Shown piece by piece: positions 38,201-48,800 of a stretch of DNA of 64,000 nt. The translations under genes and the position numbers were made by a program. This DNA is from Styela clava (Eukaryota; Chordata; Ascidiacea; Stolidobranchia; Styelidae). Location: positions 18,786,001-18,850,000 of the forward strand of contig NC_135251.1 in NCBI RefSeq assembly GCF_964204865.1, written 5' to 3'. Each line of letters opens with the position of its first letter. Within the stretch, counting starts at the first letter, position 1. A model generated the notes under the pieces. That model was given only the letters and a program-made list of their open reading frames with translations. It was not told where the DNA came from and did not search any database.

Positions 38201-40014
38201 AATCATCAACAATTTTCATGTGAGTGATATCACCTTTTCCTCGCAAAGCGAGAAACTATTACTCTCACAAACTAACGTGTTTTTCATACCTAGACCTATG
38301 CTTCAAGTTCTATGACACAGACTAATCTGTTACAGACATTTTTCTTCGCAGTTTATAAAAATTACTACAAAGTGAAATGATGAGAGCCACTGGTCTACTG
38401 TATATTTAGTGGCCTCAAGATATTCTAGCAATTAGAAACCACAATGTTTAACATTTTATTGGGAAATTCCTTTATTACAGCTATGACGGAAATCAATCAT
38501 GATTCCATGGCTGAGGTGTCTATTCCAGATTGTGAAGAACCGGGTTGCTATGCACGAAAGCCGATTTATAGTATTACTAGAGAGCAAATACACGAGGTCA
38601 TGATGAATTCAGTCAATTGCGAGCAATATATCAAGGTCCTGTGGGTTTAAATATCTTTCTGCAATAACATTCTTAACAAGTATTTCGCGAAATAAAAAAG
38701 CAAAACATTTAAAACAAGAGACCATGATTAAATATATGGACACGAAAGCCAAAACGAAGTAATTCCTAATTTTGTACAGCACTGTCTGACCATTGAGATG
38801 TGAAAACGGGAACACGGCACAGTACGCAATTTTTAATTTGATGATGCCATCAAACAAAACTTCGAAATGAAAAGCGAATCTCATTCAACTCACAGATATT
38901 ATATGTTAAAATAAATTAAAGTAATAGTCTTCTAGCGACAATAACAAGCTAGAACACTAAAAATTTTAAATTAATTGATCCCATAGTGAAAATGAAGTGA
39001 TTTTTTCACAAAACATTAAAACAACATAATAACAACGGTCCATAGATCCACTTCGTTTCCAATAAAGTATTCAAGTATTTAAGCGTTTTAATACGGTTTT
39101 CCTCTATTAAGTTGCAATGCCAAGGAGTATTGATGAGTTGGCAAGGTGACCCAAGAGCTTGGTGGGTATCACGCGACGGAGTACAAATGGGATACTGGGG
39201 AGGAGCGACGTCTAGAAGGAAGGGATACTGTGCTTGTGGAGAAACAAGTAGGCTATGGATTTTATCACTTAGAATTTAGCATGGTAAAAACAACAAGTAT
39301 GGTACTTCTGAAGTGCGCGTGCCAAGATGTCGCATAACCTGAACCCTAACCCGTCATCTTGGTGCGCATACTTCAGGAGGTATGAATAGCCTAATAACTT
39401 TTTTCGTGAACATTTTGGTTGGGGAAGTACAAAACTGCCAATTCATTTGTAGGTGAGTTTTACGAAAAAGGTCCGTACAAATATTTATCAAATATACCTG
39501 CAATATTATTGATTCTGAAAAGTTTTTAGTTCCGTGAAAATGCTCATTATATCTTATATTTCTAATTGGTGGCGAAATAAAAATAGTGAACATACAAGAT
39601 ATAGGCAACTCATACATTTCAAGAAACGAGTAGAGAAGTATGTCTCCAGTCACAGTAAATTGGCGACAAACTAAAAATATGTTCATTCTACAGATACATG
39701 CATCGATAAGTCGAAGAAATGCAACTGTGATAACAACTCTAACAATCTTGTGACGCAGGATGAAGGTTATATTACGGATAAAGCATCACTTCCCGTGAAA
39801 GAAATTAGAGTGGGTGATATGGGGGATGTCGAAGAACTCGCTTGGCATACCCTTGGACCTTTGGTGTGCACTGGCCAAGGTAAGCATCGAGAAAATATAT
39901 GAGATATCTTATAAAATCAGGAATGAAAGAAAATTTGGAGTATGAATTACAACCCACTTGAATACGGTGTAACTTTTATTTGTCAATCCATTTTTACAAC
40001 TATTTTTAGTTTAA
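35290..40014 (+). CDS. secreted collagen/fibrinogen-like protein with CNTNAP-like tail, about 383 aa
   Basis: Exons 35290-35523, 35778-35856, 36236-36352, 36706-36825, 37701-37820, 38481-38635, 39112-39247, 39694-39879 and 40010-40014 join in phase; the last (stop at 40012) is weak. A signal peptide (IYILICIFGVPPSQQ) is followed by a short Cys segment and about ten collagen Gly-X-Y triplets. Three modules, one per exon, follow the start of a fibrinogen C-terminal domain: C-x2-L, then SG(Y/F)Y, then YC or FC. The tail has EINHD, CEQYIK, AWWVSRDG, YWGGA, CACGE, CNCD, ITDKASLPV and WHTLGPLVC, the order seen in contactin-associated proteins and related chordate extracellular proteins. It is probably a secreted trimer in matrix or recognition; the role is inferred. 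Confidence 0.8.
39303..39379. repeat. palindromic element, family copy 4, in an intron of the collagen-like gene
   Basis: The arms tacttctgaagtgcgcgtgcc and catcttggtgcgcatacttc flank a loop containing cctgaaccctaaccc. It lies between exons 7 and 8. The decayed exon copy at 44520-44874 lacks it, so it may have inserted after that duplication. Confidence 0.75.
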
Positions 40015-41697
40015 ATGTCTACACGTTTAGAAGAGCAAAAGAAAACTTTCGATGATATTTTGGTGTCCCACACACAATCAGTTCAGCAGACCAATGCCGA
40101 CGGATAAAGTTATAACTATATTGGTTGAAAAAACCAACAAAATACGATTTAATTTTTTCTTCACAAATACGTTGTTGGACTTTAGCAAATATATATATAT
40201 ATATACGAATTTATAATAATCACTTGTCACAAATAAGGGGAGCGTAAAGTATCGTAATACGCAAAAGAAATGTGAAAAACGAATCCTATGGATGTTTACC
40301 CGAACCCTAACCCAGAAAAATTCTCCTTATATTTTACTATTGCAAATTATCTATGCGTTTTTGAGAATGTTTTAAGAAGTTGGGGCTCACAATCTGGTTT
40401 ACATCTTTGAAAGGCAATGCTTACAGCCTTACACCATCACATGAATATATGTCTGAGCGACTTCACAATTTGCGATTGTTACGTCATTGTTAACTCATTG
40501 CTGATTAGTCACTGTTACGAAAATCGATGCCCGGGGAAACATTCATAGAGCCCACAGAAATTTTTTGAAATAAATTAAAGAATTAGCCTTCTTGCGACAA
40601 CAATCTTTAACCACCAATTCGAAGCAATTGAACCAGTAATTAAAAAAAAACCATTTTTTTCACAAGAGGAAAAATAAAATGAATACTAACAACAACAATT
40701 TGACAAAATCGTCATATGTCTACTTTGGTTTACAATAAACTCTTTGACATAATACAAAGATTAGACGCCAGAATACGCAGTATAGGCACGAAAGTCAAAG
40801 TGACAAATGTGTCAGGGTATACCATGGCCCAAGCTCGTGACAACAAGCACATTAAGCCAACTCGCTGGTTTTAGTCTGTCGTCATGATTAGTCGTTAAAA
40901 AAACAATCAACACGTCGATTTTGGGAGAAATCTACTGATACAATACTGATATCCTGTCGTGAATAATTCCGGGCCATTTTCACATAGCCTGCGAGCCCTT
41001 GGCCCCGTTGACATTTACTCTAGTCTAAATAGTATATAATGACGTTTATACTTCACGATGTGAATGCATCATATACCAGAATGTTGTGACAAATCAGTTA
41101 CAATGTAGATTTGATGCACAATTGAGAACAAAATATCTAATGTGAGTATTAGTATGCAATATAAATAATAAATAACCAATAACGTATTAAACTAAGAAAA
41201 CAAGTCAATGCTTGAAAATTTGTGGGAATGACAAAATGCAAACGATTCCTTAAATTTTATTTTTGTTCACAATTGACGCATTGTTGATTGGCTATTCCAG
41301 TGATTCCCGAACTTTAAAAAAAAACTTCCATGACGGACCAGTTGCAATTTTTTTACATGATTCGCGGCCTTGTGCACTAAAATAAAACATTGAAAGATCA
41401 CAGCAAAAAAATAAATGCGCCTTACGGTATATTGAAGAACATCTCTTCATCTGCGTTTCTCACAATAAACCCTAGCTTTACATATATATGATTCGTCGTA
41501 TCTCAATTTCGAAAAGCATCTTGAAATTAATATTACAGAGTTGAAAACGTAAAAATATAGGCCGACTGTTACTGTATGTCAAAGGCTAAATTTGACAGAT
41601 AAAAACTAAAACTTGATGCTTCTCTGGCTACGCTCTACTTACCTAACGCTATCTATCTTTCAATATAAATCGTAAAACAACATTTAGAAGTAGACTG
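40015..41697. other. repeat-rich intergenic DNA without a supported gene
   Basis: The stretch at about 40565-40780 resembles 38890-39080 (aaattaaag-aatagtcttct-gcgacaa), a dispersed repeat. A TA run lies at about 40190-40206. Sequence at 41300-41420 (gacggaccagttgc, attcgcggccttg) looks like a hAT fragment. Confidence 0.45.
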
Positions 41698-42519
41698 TAT
41701 GGTGACCATACGTCCTCTTTTGGAGAAATCGCCAGGCTGCTTTTTGTTAAAAATTTTACGTCCTCCGAGGACGCTCCAAAATAGTTAAAATGTCCTCCTT
41801 TTTCACGGGATCGAATATTTTAAATTCTCTTATGATATAATCAAAAGTTTTTGAAGTGTTAAACATTTTTTAAAGTAAATCGAGACTTGTAATCAGCAGT
41901 ATACATATGACAACTATTGCATTGCGCTGTGATAGCATAATGGGTTACTTTAGGTTAATTTAATTTCAGAACTTCAATCCAATTCTGTAAACTCATGGCA
42001 CATGAAATATAGACATAATATATATTGTAAAACCTGCCGCGCCAGAAACTTTTACAGCAAACTGATAAAGATACGCCGCATAATATTACTTCAGCATTCT
42101 TGCGCATAACGCCAACGTTGAGCGCATTTTCTCTTCAATGTAACCACAGTGGTTATTTAAAAAAACGCGAAAACTTTCTATTTGAGCCTATTGATAGTAT
42201 TCTCACGTTAGCGTACAATTTTATCGAAATTTCTTGCAGCCAGTTTTACGATATTGCAAAAAATAACCCGGCAATGTTGACGAAGATTAAAGAAACTACC
42301 GTGTGGTCGTGACTTGACCTACAGACAAATAAAATGATTGTTCTGTAGATGTTTTTTCTAATAAAGACAAAAATGAATTATTTTATTGTCGCCGCTTCTC
42401 TATCGTCACTATTCCTAGAGAAATTAGTATGTATATAACGTATACCTCAGGCACATGTAAAATATGGTCCTACCAAACGATGTGTCCTCCTTTTAGGTTT
42501 GAAAATATGGTCATCCTGA
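41698..42519. mobile_element. decayed hAT element
   Basis: The left end tatggtgaccatacgtcctc and the inverse of the right end (atcaggatgaccatattttc) are imperfect inverted repeats with the ggtgaccat core. Both subterminal regions carry gtcctccttt-type blocks. A degenerate flanking repeat tagactg / taaactg is visible. The interior keeps a transposase fragment. Confidence 0.7.
42085..42312 (+). pseudogene. hAT transposase C-terminal dimerisation fragment, frameshifted
   Basis: One frame reads HNANVERIFSSM just before a stop, the signature of the hAT C-terminal dimerisation domain. A second frame continues with KKRENFLFEP and SCSQFYDIAKNNPAML, as in the end of many hAT transposases. The two halves are in different frames, so the gene is dead. 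Nothing of the catalytic region was recognised. Confidence 0.65.
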
Positions 42520-42848
42520 TAAACTGCCTACTGTAACTCCCTCTTATACAAACAAGCGTGCAAAAAGACAGCGTCAGCTACACCTCTGCTGTCAGTTAAC
42601 TTTTAATGGCATCAAAGGTTTACAAGCCGAGTAGTTTAAAAAAAATATATACGTATCCATGTACACATTTAAGCGAAATGAGGATAAGATTTAATAGTAA
42701 CATATAAGATAGTGATGTGATAAATACTTATACTTTGATTGTTTTCGCCTTACACACCGTATTGTTTACATCAATTAAATTATTGATTGATTAATATGTG
42801 GCTGATACAAATGATGAAAACAGTCCAATCATGCCCGTTTGACGATGA

Positions 42849-43028
42849 CCGTACATTAGAACCCACGTACATTTGAACCCATGCGTATATCCGCGGTTTC
42901 AATCTTTATGCGGATGCTAAACCCATGGGTTAGGGTGAGTATGGGTTCAAATATCCGTAAAACAAAAAAAAATCCATAGGTGCAATTGTCATGGGTTCAA
43001 ATGTACGTGGGTTCAAATGTAATGGAAC
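42849..43028. repeat. palindromic element built from gaacccacgtacatttgaac arms
   Basis: The left arm at 42853-42883 and right arm at 42990-43024 are inverted copies of over 25 bp. The shared motif gggttcaaatgtacgtgggtt also recurs partly in the loop. This is a different family from the cctgaac palindromes. Confidence 0.8.
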
Positions 43029-44189
43029 CCCGTTTGACATAAACTGTTCTAAACTTAAACCCACCATGTTTACGGTGTGTTTTTGTTGCATAAGTTAGGA
43101 GCCAGGTCGATACACGTTTGTGTTTTTATTCGATTTTTTACTCATATTTTCAAACCTGATTAGAGGTTTTGCTGGTTTTCCCGATGTCGCAATCTTTTTT
43201 GTGTTCGTAGTTATGTTTTGCTAGAGAACTCGAAATAATAAACGTGCCCTATACTATACTTGCAATGATGTGTGGGTTCGCGTTAACGCGTTTTTTGGAC
43301 TGGCGTGATAATCAGCGAACCCGTTCTTGTTTTTAGTTTGTTTTCGACGTTAAACAACTGCAGGCAGCAAATGTGTTATGTGCAGTGTGCAGTGTTACGT
43401 GCAGTGTTACACTGAGCAAATGTTTGTTTTACTGAGCAAGAATATTTTGAGGCTGAGAAGAGTCTTAAATGATTTACAAAATTTGTGAAATATTAGCAGA
43501 ATGCGAACTATATACACATTTAACTAAAAAAAAAATGATTGTAATGCGACACCGACCAGCGCTGTAGACTCGACTGAAATAGCTCTTTCCAGATGATTAA
43601 AAAAAAATCAAGGTACGTGACGTAACAGACACGTGTGTGACATCACAATTAACAGTCGCAATAACACGTAAAACATTGAACGGGCATTCTAGCCAGACCA
43701 CCGTTTCTCAAATCAGTGGACTGCTGGACCACACACACATTTACAAGGGGGTCATAGACCTATTAAAAATTGCTAGAGTTGTTGATAAATTTAGTCAAAT
43801 TTGATGGTGTTAGCAATGAATGATGATGCTGTTTTTTGTTACAGGTGTCAATTTTCTCCTAAATATTATCAAAGTGAAAGTGTCTATTTTTGCAGAAAAA
43901 ATTGATTACTTTTTTTTTTGTTTTTCGATTGTATGGAAAAGTTAATGGGCCACAGAATTTCTGTGCAACGAAAATGGGCCACGAAATAAAGAAGGCTGAG
44001 CTGGGCGTTATAAAATATGACGAGCCACGCTTTGAAAAAGTACTGTTGCAAGTGCGCGAAAATGAGATTTTCATGCGCAAATCGCCTTGTGTTACTGCAC
44101 AATAGCGCACCTTAGAGTTTAACCTTGGTTACAATCGTTGCGTGCACCGCAGCTGACGATTACGAGTGGAATGTGTTAGAGCCGATAAA
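43029..44189. other. repeat-rich DNA, no supported gene
   Basis: Short frames at 43859-44110 on both strands have repeat-like context, such as gggccacagaatttctg, and no introns or conserved motifs. 43676-43760 (ctagccagaccaccgtttctc, gctggaccac) resembles a hAT fragment. A small cluster of tgcagtgt repeats lies near 43380-43420. Confidence 0.4.
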
Positions 44190-44462
44190 ACGGCTTAATC
44201 TTATGGCGAACCACGTCCTCTCGTTCGGCATGTCGGGTATGGGATTAGTTAGCCAGGTATTTTTTTCCGAGAGCATGGACTTGATGGTGAAGTAAGCCGT
44301 ACCGTAACCGAACAGAGGTTACGTGAATATCCGTACGGCAGCGAGGAGTCCAGCAATCTTTTCGCACATAACCAACCCGTATGGGATTCGAACCTGCGAA
44401 CCTCGCAGAGTAATCATAGGTGCGCTGGCGAGCATATTCCTAACGCTCCGCCACTATTGTCC
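44190..44462 (-). repeat. tRNA-derived SINE with internal promoter boxes
   Basis: On the minus strand, an A-box-like tggcggagcgttagg (44454-44440) and a B box ggttcgaatcc (44393-44383) are spaced as in a tRNA. A body follows, running towards 44190. The tRNA-like part does not fold as a clean cloverleaf, so it is a SINE head, not a tRNA gene. Confidence 0.75.
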
Positions 44463-44519
44463 GTTATGCTGATTATGGCGCGCTCCCGTAGTATGTGAAC
44501 CACAATGGCGGACACCTGA

Positions 44520-44874
44520 ACATAAATTGTTTATATTAAGTATTTTTCCGAAACTGAAAACTTTTTAGCATAAATAGTATTGCAGGTATAATTGATAATG
44601 ATCTTTTTCATAAAACTCACCTACAAATGAATATGCAGTTTTGTACTTCACCAACCAAAGGTTTTTTGGCTATTGTAATATTAAATTTTCATAATTTTTC
44701 TTTTGGTAATGCAAATTCTTAGTGATAAAATCAATAGCCTACTTGTTTCTCCACAAGCACAGTATCCCTTTTTTAGACATCGCTCATCCCAGTATCCCGT
44801 TGTCCTCCGTCGCGTGATACCCACCAAGCTCTTGGGCTACCTTTCAAACTCATCAATGCTCCTTGGCCTTGCAA
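44520..44874 (-). pseudogene. inverted, decayed copy of exon 7 and flanking intron of the collagen-like gene
   Basis: The minus-strand sequence 44874-44743 aligns with exon 7 of the 35290-40014 gene (39112-39247): gcttggtgggtatcacgcga is identical and gatactgtgcttgtggagaa is shared. The copy has small deletions that break the frame and produce a stop, and the YWGGA motif is lost. The match continues into the intron (gaagtacaaaactgc, ttcatttgtaggtgagtttt). It is a partial duplication, no longer coding. Confidence 0.85.
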
Positions 44875-44984
44875 CTCGATGGATCTTTCTCCGAGCATCG
44901 ACTTCCTTTTTCATTTGTGACATTGGCCAATCAGCAAGATGCAAAAAGTGACGTAACAATGTTCTCTTTTCGCATCCGCTCAGA

Positions 44985-45255
44985 CACTTTTCTCACTCAG
45001 ACAGATTTTCAAGCGTGGTCGTAAAAAAATATTACCTCGTTTTCGCGTTTTTAAACTCTATTCGTTGGTTTTCTGTTGTGTTTCGGAAACTTAAATATAA
45101 ATCAGCTAATTCAATGATCACTCTGTCTTCCTATGAGTTAATTTAATTGCAGTAATAAAAAATTAGTGTAGAAATAGCTGTGATAGACCGTAGTAGTACA
45201 TATTTACGGATAGACTAGGCTAAAATTCTTTACCGGTACTTTCAAAAAACAGATT
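44985..45255 (-). repeat. inverted relative of the dispersed repeat at 575-810
   Basis: The two stretches match in opposite orientation over scattered blocks (tgtttcggaaac, atagctgtgata, ctcagacagatttt). The same interior sequence appears near 3740-3830. They are probably hAT-type non-autonomous copies with lost ends. Confidence 0.55.
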
Positions 45256-45808
45256 GTTGTGTGCGATGAATCATAATGATGGTTTGAAACACATACCCCA
45301 TTTTACAGGTGCCAACTTGCAAGAGCACTCCTAAAATAGCCCCGAAAATTTTGCAATGGTAAAGTATAGGAAGAATTTTTGTCCATAGAGGATAATTGAA
45401 ACCGGTATGTTGGTCGTTGATTAAAACGGAACACCTAAATACTTTATTGGAAACGAAATGGATCTATGAATCGTTGTTATTATGTTGACTTTAATTTATT
45501 AATATATAATATTCGTGGGTTAAATAAGATTCGTTTTTTACTTCGTTGTTTTTGGTACTTACAATTTTGAATCTCGTATTGGTTCAATTCGAACTTTAAC
45601 CTGCGCGGCCGTTTGGCGGTTTGACAGCTCGGGAATTCCCCTACGAATGCTGCGTCTGATCATCGATGGTCAGTTTGAGTGTTCTGTTGGAATCCTGACC
45701 ATTTTATTTATAAATTCCTGGAGCCAGAGACAGCAACAAAAGACTAGATTATTATTTTACAGTCTTCCTTTTCAAAGTGTATTGAAGTTTGCAAAAAGAA
45801 TACACGAA

Positions 45809-48800
45809 ATGGATGATATTGCATACTATGATTCCCAAGTGCAATATCAGAAAAGAGTCGGAGAAATGTAAGTTTAGTACCACTAGACTAGAATGATATT
45901 TGAATGTAGATTGCATATCTTGATTAAGTAATGGATAAAACTTTTAAGTATATACGAATTTTTTATACATGCCAAAATATGGAGTCTAGTATAGTTTAGT
46001 ACCACAAGCACTTCCAGCGGGCGTAGCGTAACGAATATCGCATATGTTATTCCTAAACCCCACCTGACTATGCCATCCAAAAATTACATCACCATCACGT
46101 CAAATGACATCACCCGAAATGGCATCTGCGCGTTGATAACGAACTCGCTAAAGCTGGCTATCTCTCTCCTATCGTGATCATTGTGACGGGAAAACGAGAG
46201 AAATCGCTTGCTCGATTTCGAGTGATTGTCTGCGCGTTTTGGACAATCATTCGCATACTTTGGTGGGCCTTAATACGCCACTGTGACGTCGAAATGACAT
46301 AATTTTTCGGTGACGGAGTAAGATGGGTGGTTAGGATTGACATATGCAAAAATTGTTGAGCCAGGCCAACTAAAAGTGCATGTGGTACTAAACTATACTA
46401 GACCCAAAATATGTACACATCACCTCTGGTATGCCGTGTTGGAGTATAGCTTGTAAAAAGCTTGGATGTTCCGTTTAGAGTAGTTGTACACTTATCTACT
46501 AAATTTCTTTAAGAATAAGGCTGTTATGTCAGTTACCTGCTAAATATTCTAGTTTTTTTATGCGGTTTGCAAACCTGCTGAGATGTTTGGCGTACCACGG
46601 TCACTGGCCAGACTGGATTCCATGGCAGGTGCACGCCCGAGGGCGCTAGCGCTCCGCAAAAATGCACGCGAGCGAATTCAATTTTGCACGCCTAAAATTT
46701 GCAATTGCTCACCAATGTAAATCAGTTTAAATCGTTTTTAAATCAATAATCAAGTAATATAAAGATGCCAAAGAATTATATATAACTCCACAATTGTTGA
46801 CTAATACTACCTTGCAAGATTTGGCCTGATCGAAAAATGCGAAGCAAAAAAGACCATATCGTGTTGAATGATAGGAATCCTGTGAGAATAGTTATAGGCG
46901 AAAAGATCGCATCCTCACCGACGCTGGCCAGTTACAGCACTGATTCATCGTATTTTTCATACAACAATTTTACACGGATGTACTGAACAGTACCGGTGTT
47001 CAAAGTCGCACAAACACTCTCAAAAATAGTGACAAAGAATAGAAATAATGTTTGAGATCAAAGGTCAACCGTCCATTTTTGCTCTGATTTGACAAATTTT
47101 TTTATCCATATTAATTCTATGTAAAAACACTCCCAAAACTAATGACAAAGTATGTCCATTTTGCTCTGATTCAACGTATTTTTTATCCAATAATTTTACG
47201 CGGATGTACTGAACAGTACCGGTATCAAAAGTCGCACAAACACTCTCAAAATTAGCGACAAACTGTAGAAATAATGTTTGTGGGTCAAAGGTCAAACGTC
47301 CATTATTGCTAGGATTCACTGTATTTTTATCCAATACCGCTAATTTTACGCGGATGTATTGAGAGATATCTAATGTCAAAGTCAGTTGCACTCGGGCGCA
47401 GTTGTTTTGCACGCCGTGGCCCGTGAGCTATGATTGCACGCCAGGAATTCTTATTTCCACGTCGGAATTTCTGATTGCACGCCCGATTTCTCGTTAAAAA
47501 AAGGCATGGAATTCAAACTGGGTCACTGGTTGCACACTGGGAATACTGGATTTGCTCACCTGGATCTATGATTTCACGTCCGATTTCTCAGGGAAACATC
47601 GATTTGCATTCCCAATTTTCCTTTGGAAAAAGGCCATAAAATCCGTACTGGCATATCGAGAGATTAGTGATTAAAATTTTTTTGAAATGAAATTCCTATT
47701 AAAAAAAGTAAGTCTACAGACATGTTTTAAAACTTTGCAAAAAAGATTTCAAGACACGGTTTATATGATCTTAGCATTAGTCTGTCAACACGCGCCACGG
47801 CGCCAGTCATCAATTGAATGCCGACATTTTCCCTCGCGACTCAGATCTCTCGTTTTGCATCTCTAATGCACTAATTATGGTACAAAAATATAAATTAGTT
47901 GGTAAATAATTTGTTCATTGGATATAGTTGAATATGGAAAGTGCCAAATCCATTGATTGTGTAATGGGGGTAGCCATTGTCGACCAGCAGTCATGTAACT
48001 ACCCGATTACTTTGATTAATTAATAATTAATTTGAAAAACTGCCGTTTTTTTCGATTTTTCAAACCATGTTTTTATATTCAGAGAAAAGGAGCGACTACA
48101 GCTTGAAAGGGAGATGTTTTCCATGATGAGATCAGATAAAAAGTTACAGAATATAAGAGCAGTAAAGCTAAGAAGCTACTGGAAACAGATATGTGAGAGA
48201 GAAGAAAAAGCAAGGGAGAGGAATAAAGAACTTCTGCATGACTTTGAAGAAATGGAACTGAAACTTTCTGTTATGGAAACAAAGACGAGCAAGCTTCAGA
48301 AAATGAAGGTAAATCAAGAAGTTGTATTTTTGAAATGAAATGAATAGGTTTATCATAATTCATTCATTTCTATAACACTTAGTAGGTATATACGGTACCA
48401 TAACGAATGGAAAAATTAGCCGAGAATATAAGGTATTTTCATTAGCTATGCTGATAAAATGAAAGCCTTACAATATAATTATTCAAGTTCAGCTATGAAG
48501 GGAAATAAGTAAAAAATTAAAATATGAGAACCCGGATCTTTCCATCGGGTGATTTGATGAAAATCAATATTTTTTACAAAGGGCGAATGTTTGTTGCAGA
48601 GGCGAAACATAACTTTCTACTTTGAGTCAAGAATCAGTTCATTACACTAGGTTATATTAGTTATATTGGTTTCTTTCTGTTCTATCTATGTGATTTTGAG
48701 AAATAGTAACTGTTAAAGTTGGCTTTCCATGCAAATCAGCTAAAAAGCTTTTTTTTTCAAAGTAATATCTGCTTACTATCTATTATTACAGGTGGAATAT

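Noticed and set aside
44363-44462. Possible tRNA gene on the minus strand
   Set aside because: A and B boxes are present but acceptor and anticodon stems do not pair cleanly, and a SINE body follows.
47065-47412. 115-codon minus-strand frame
   Set aside because: It is produced by the irregular tandem repeat in KIZ intron 1.
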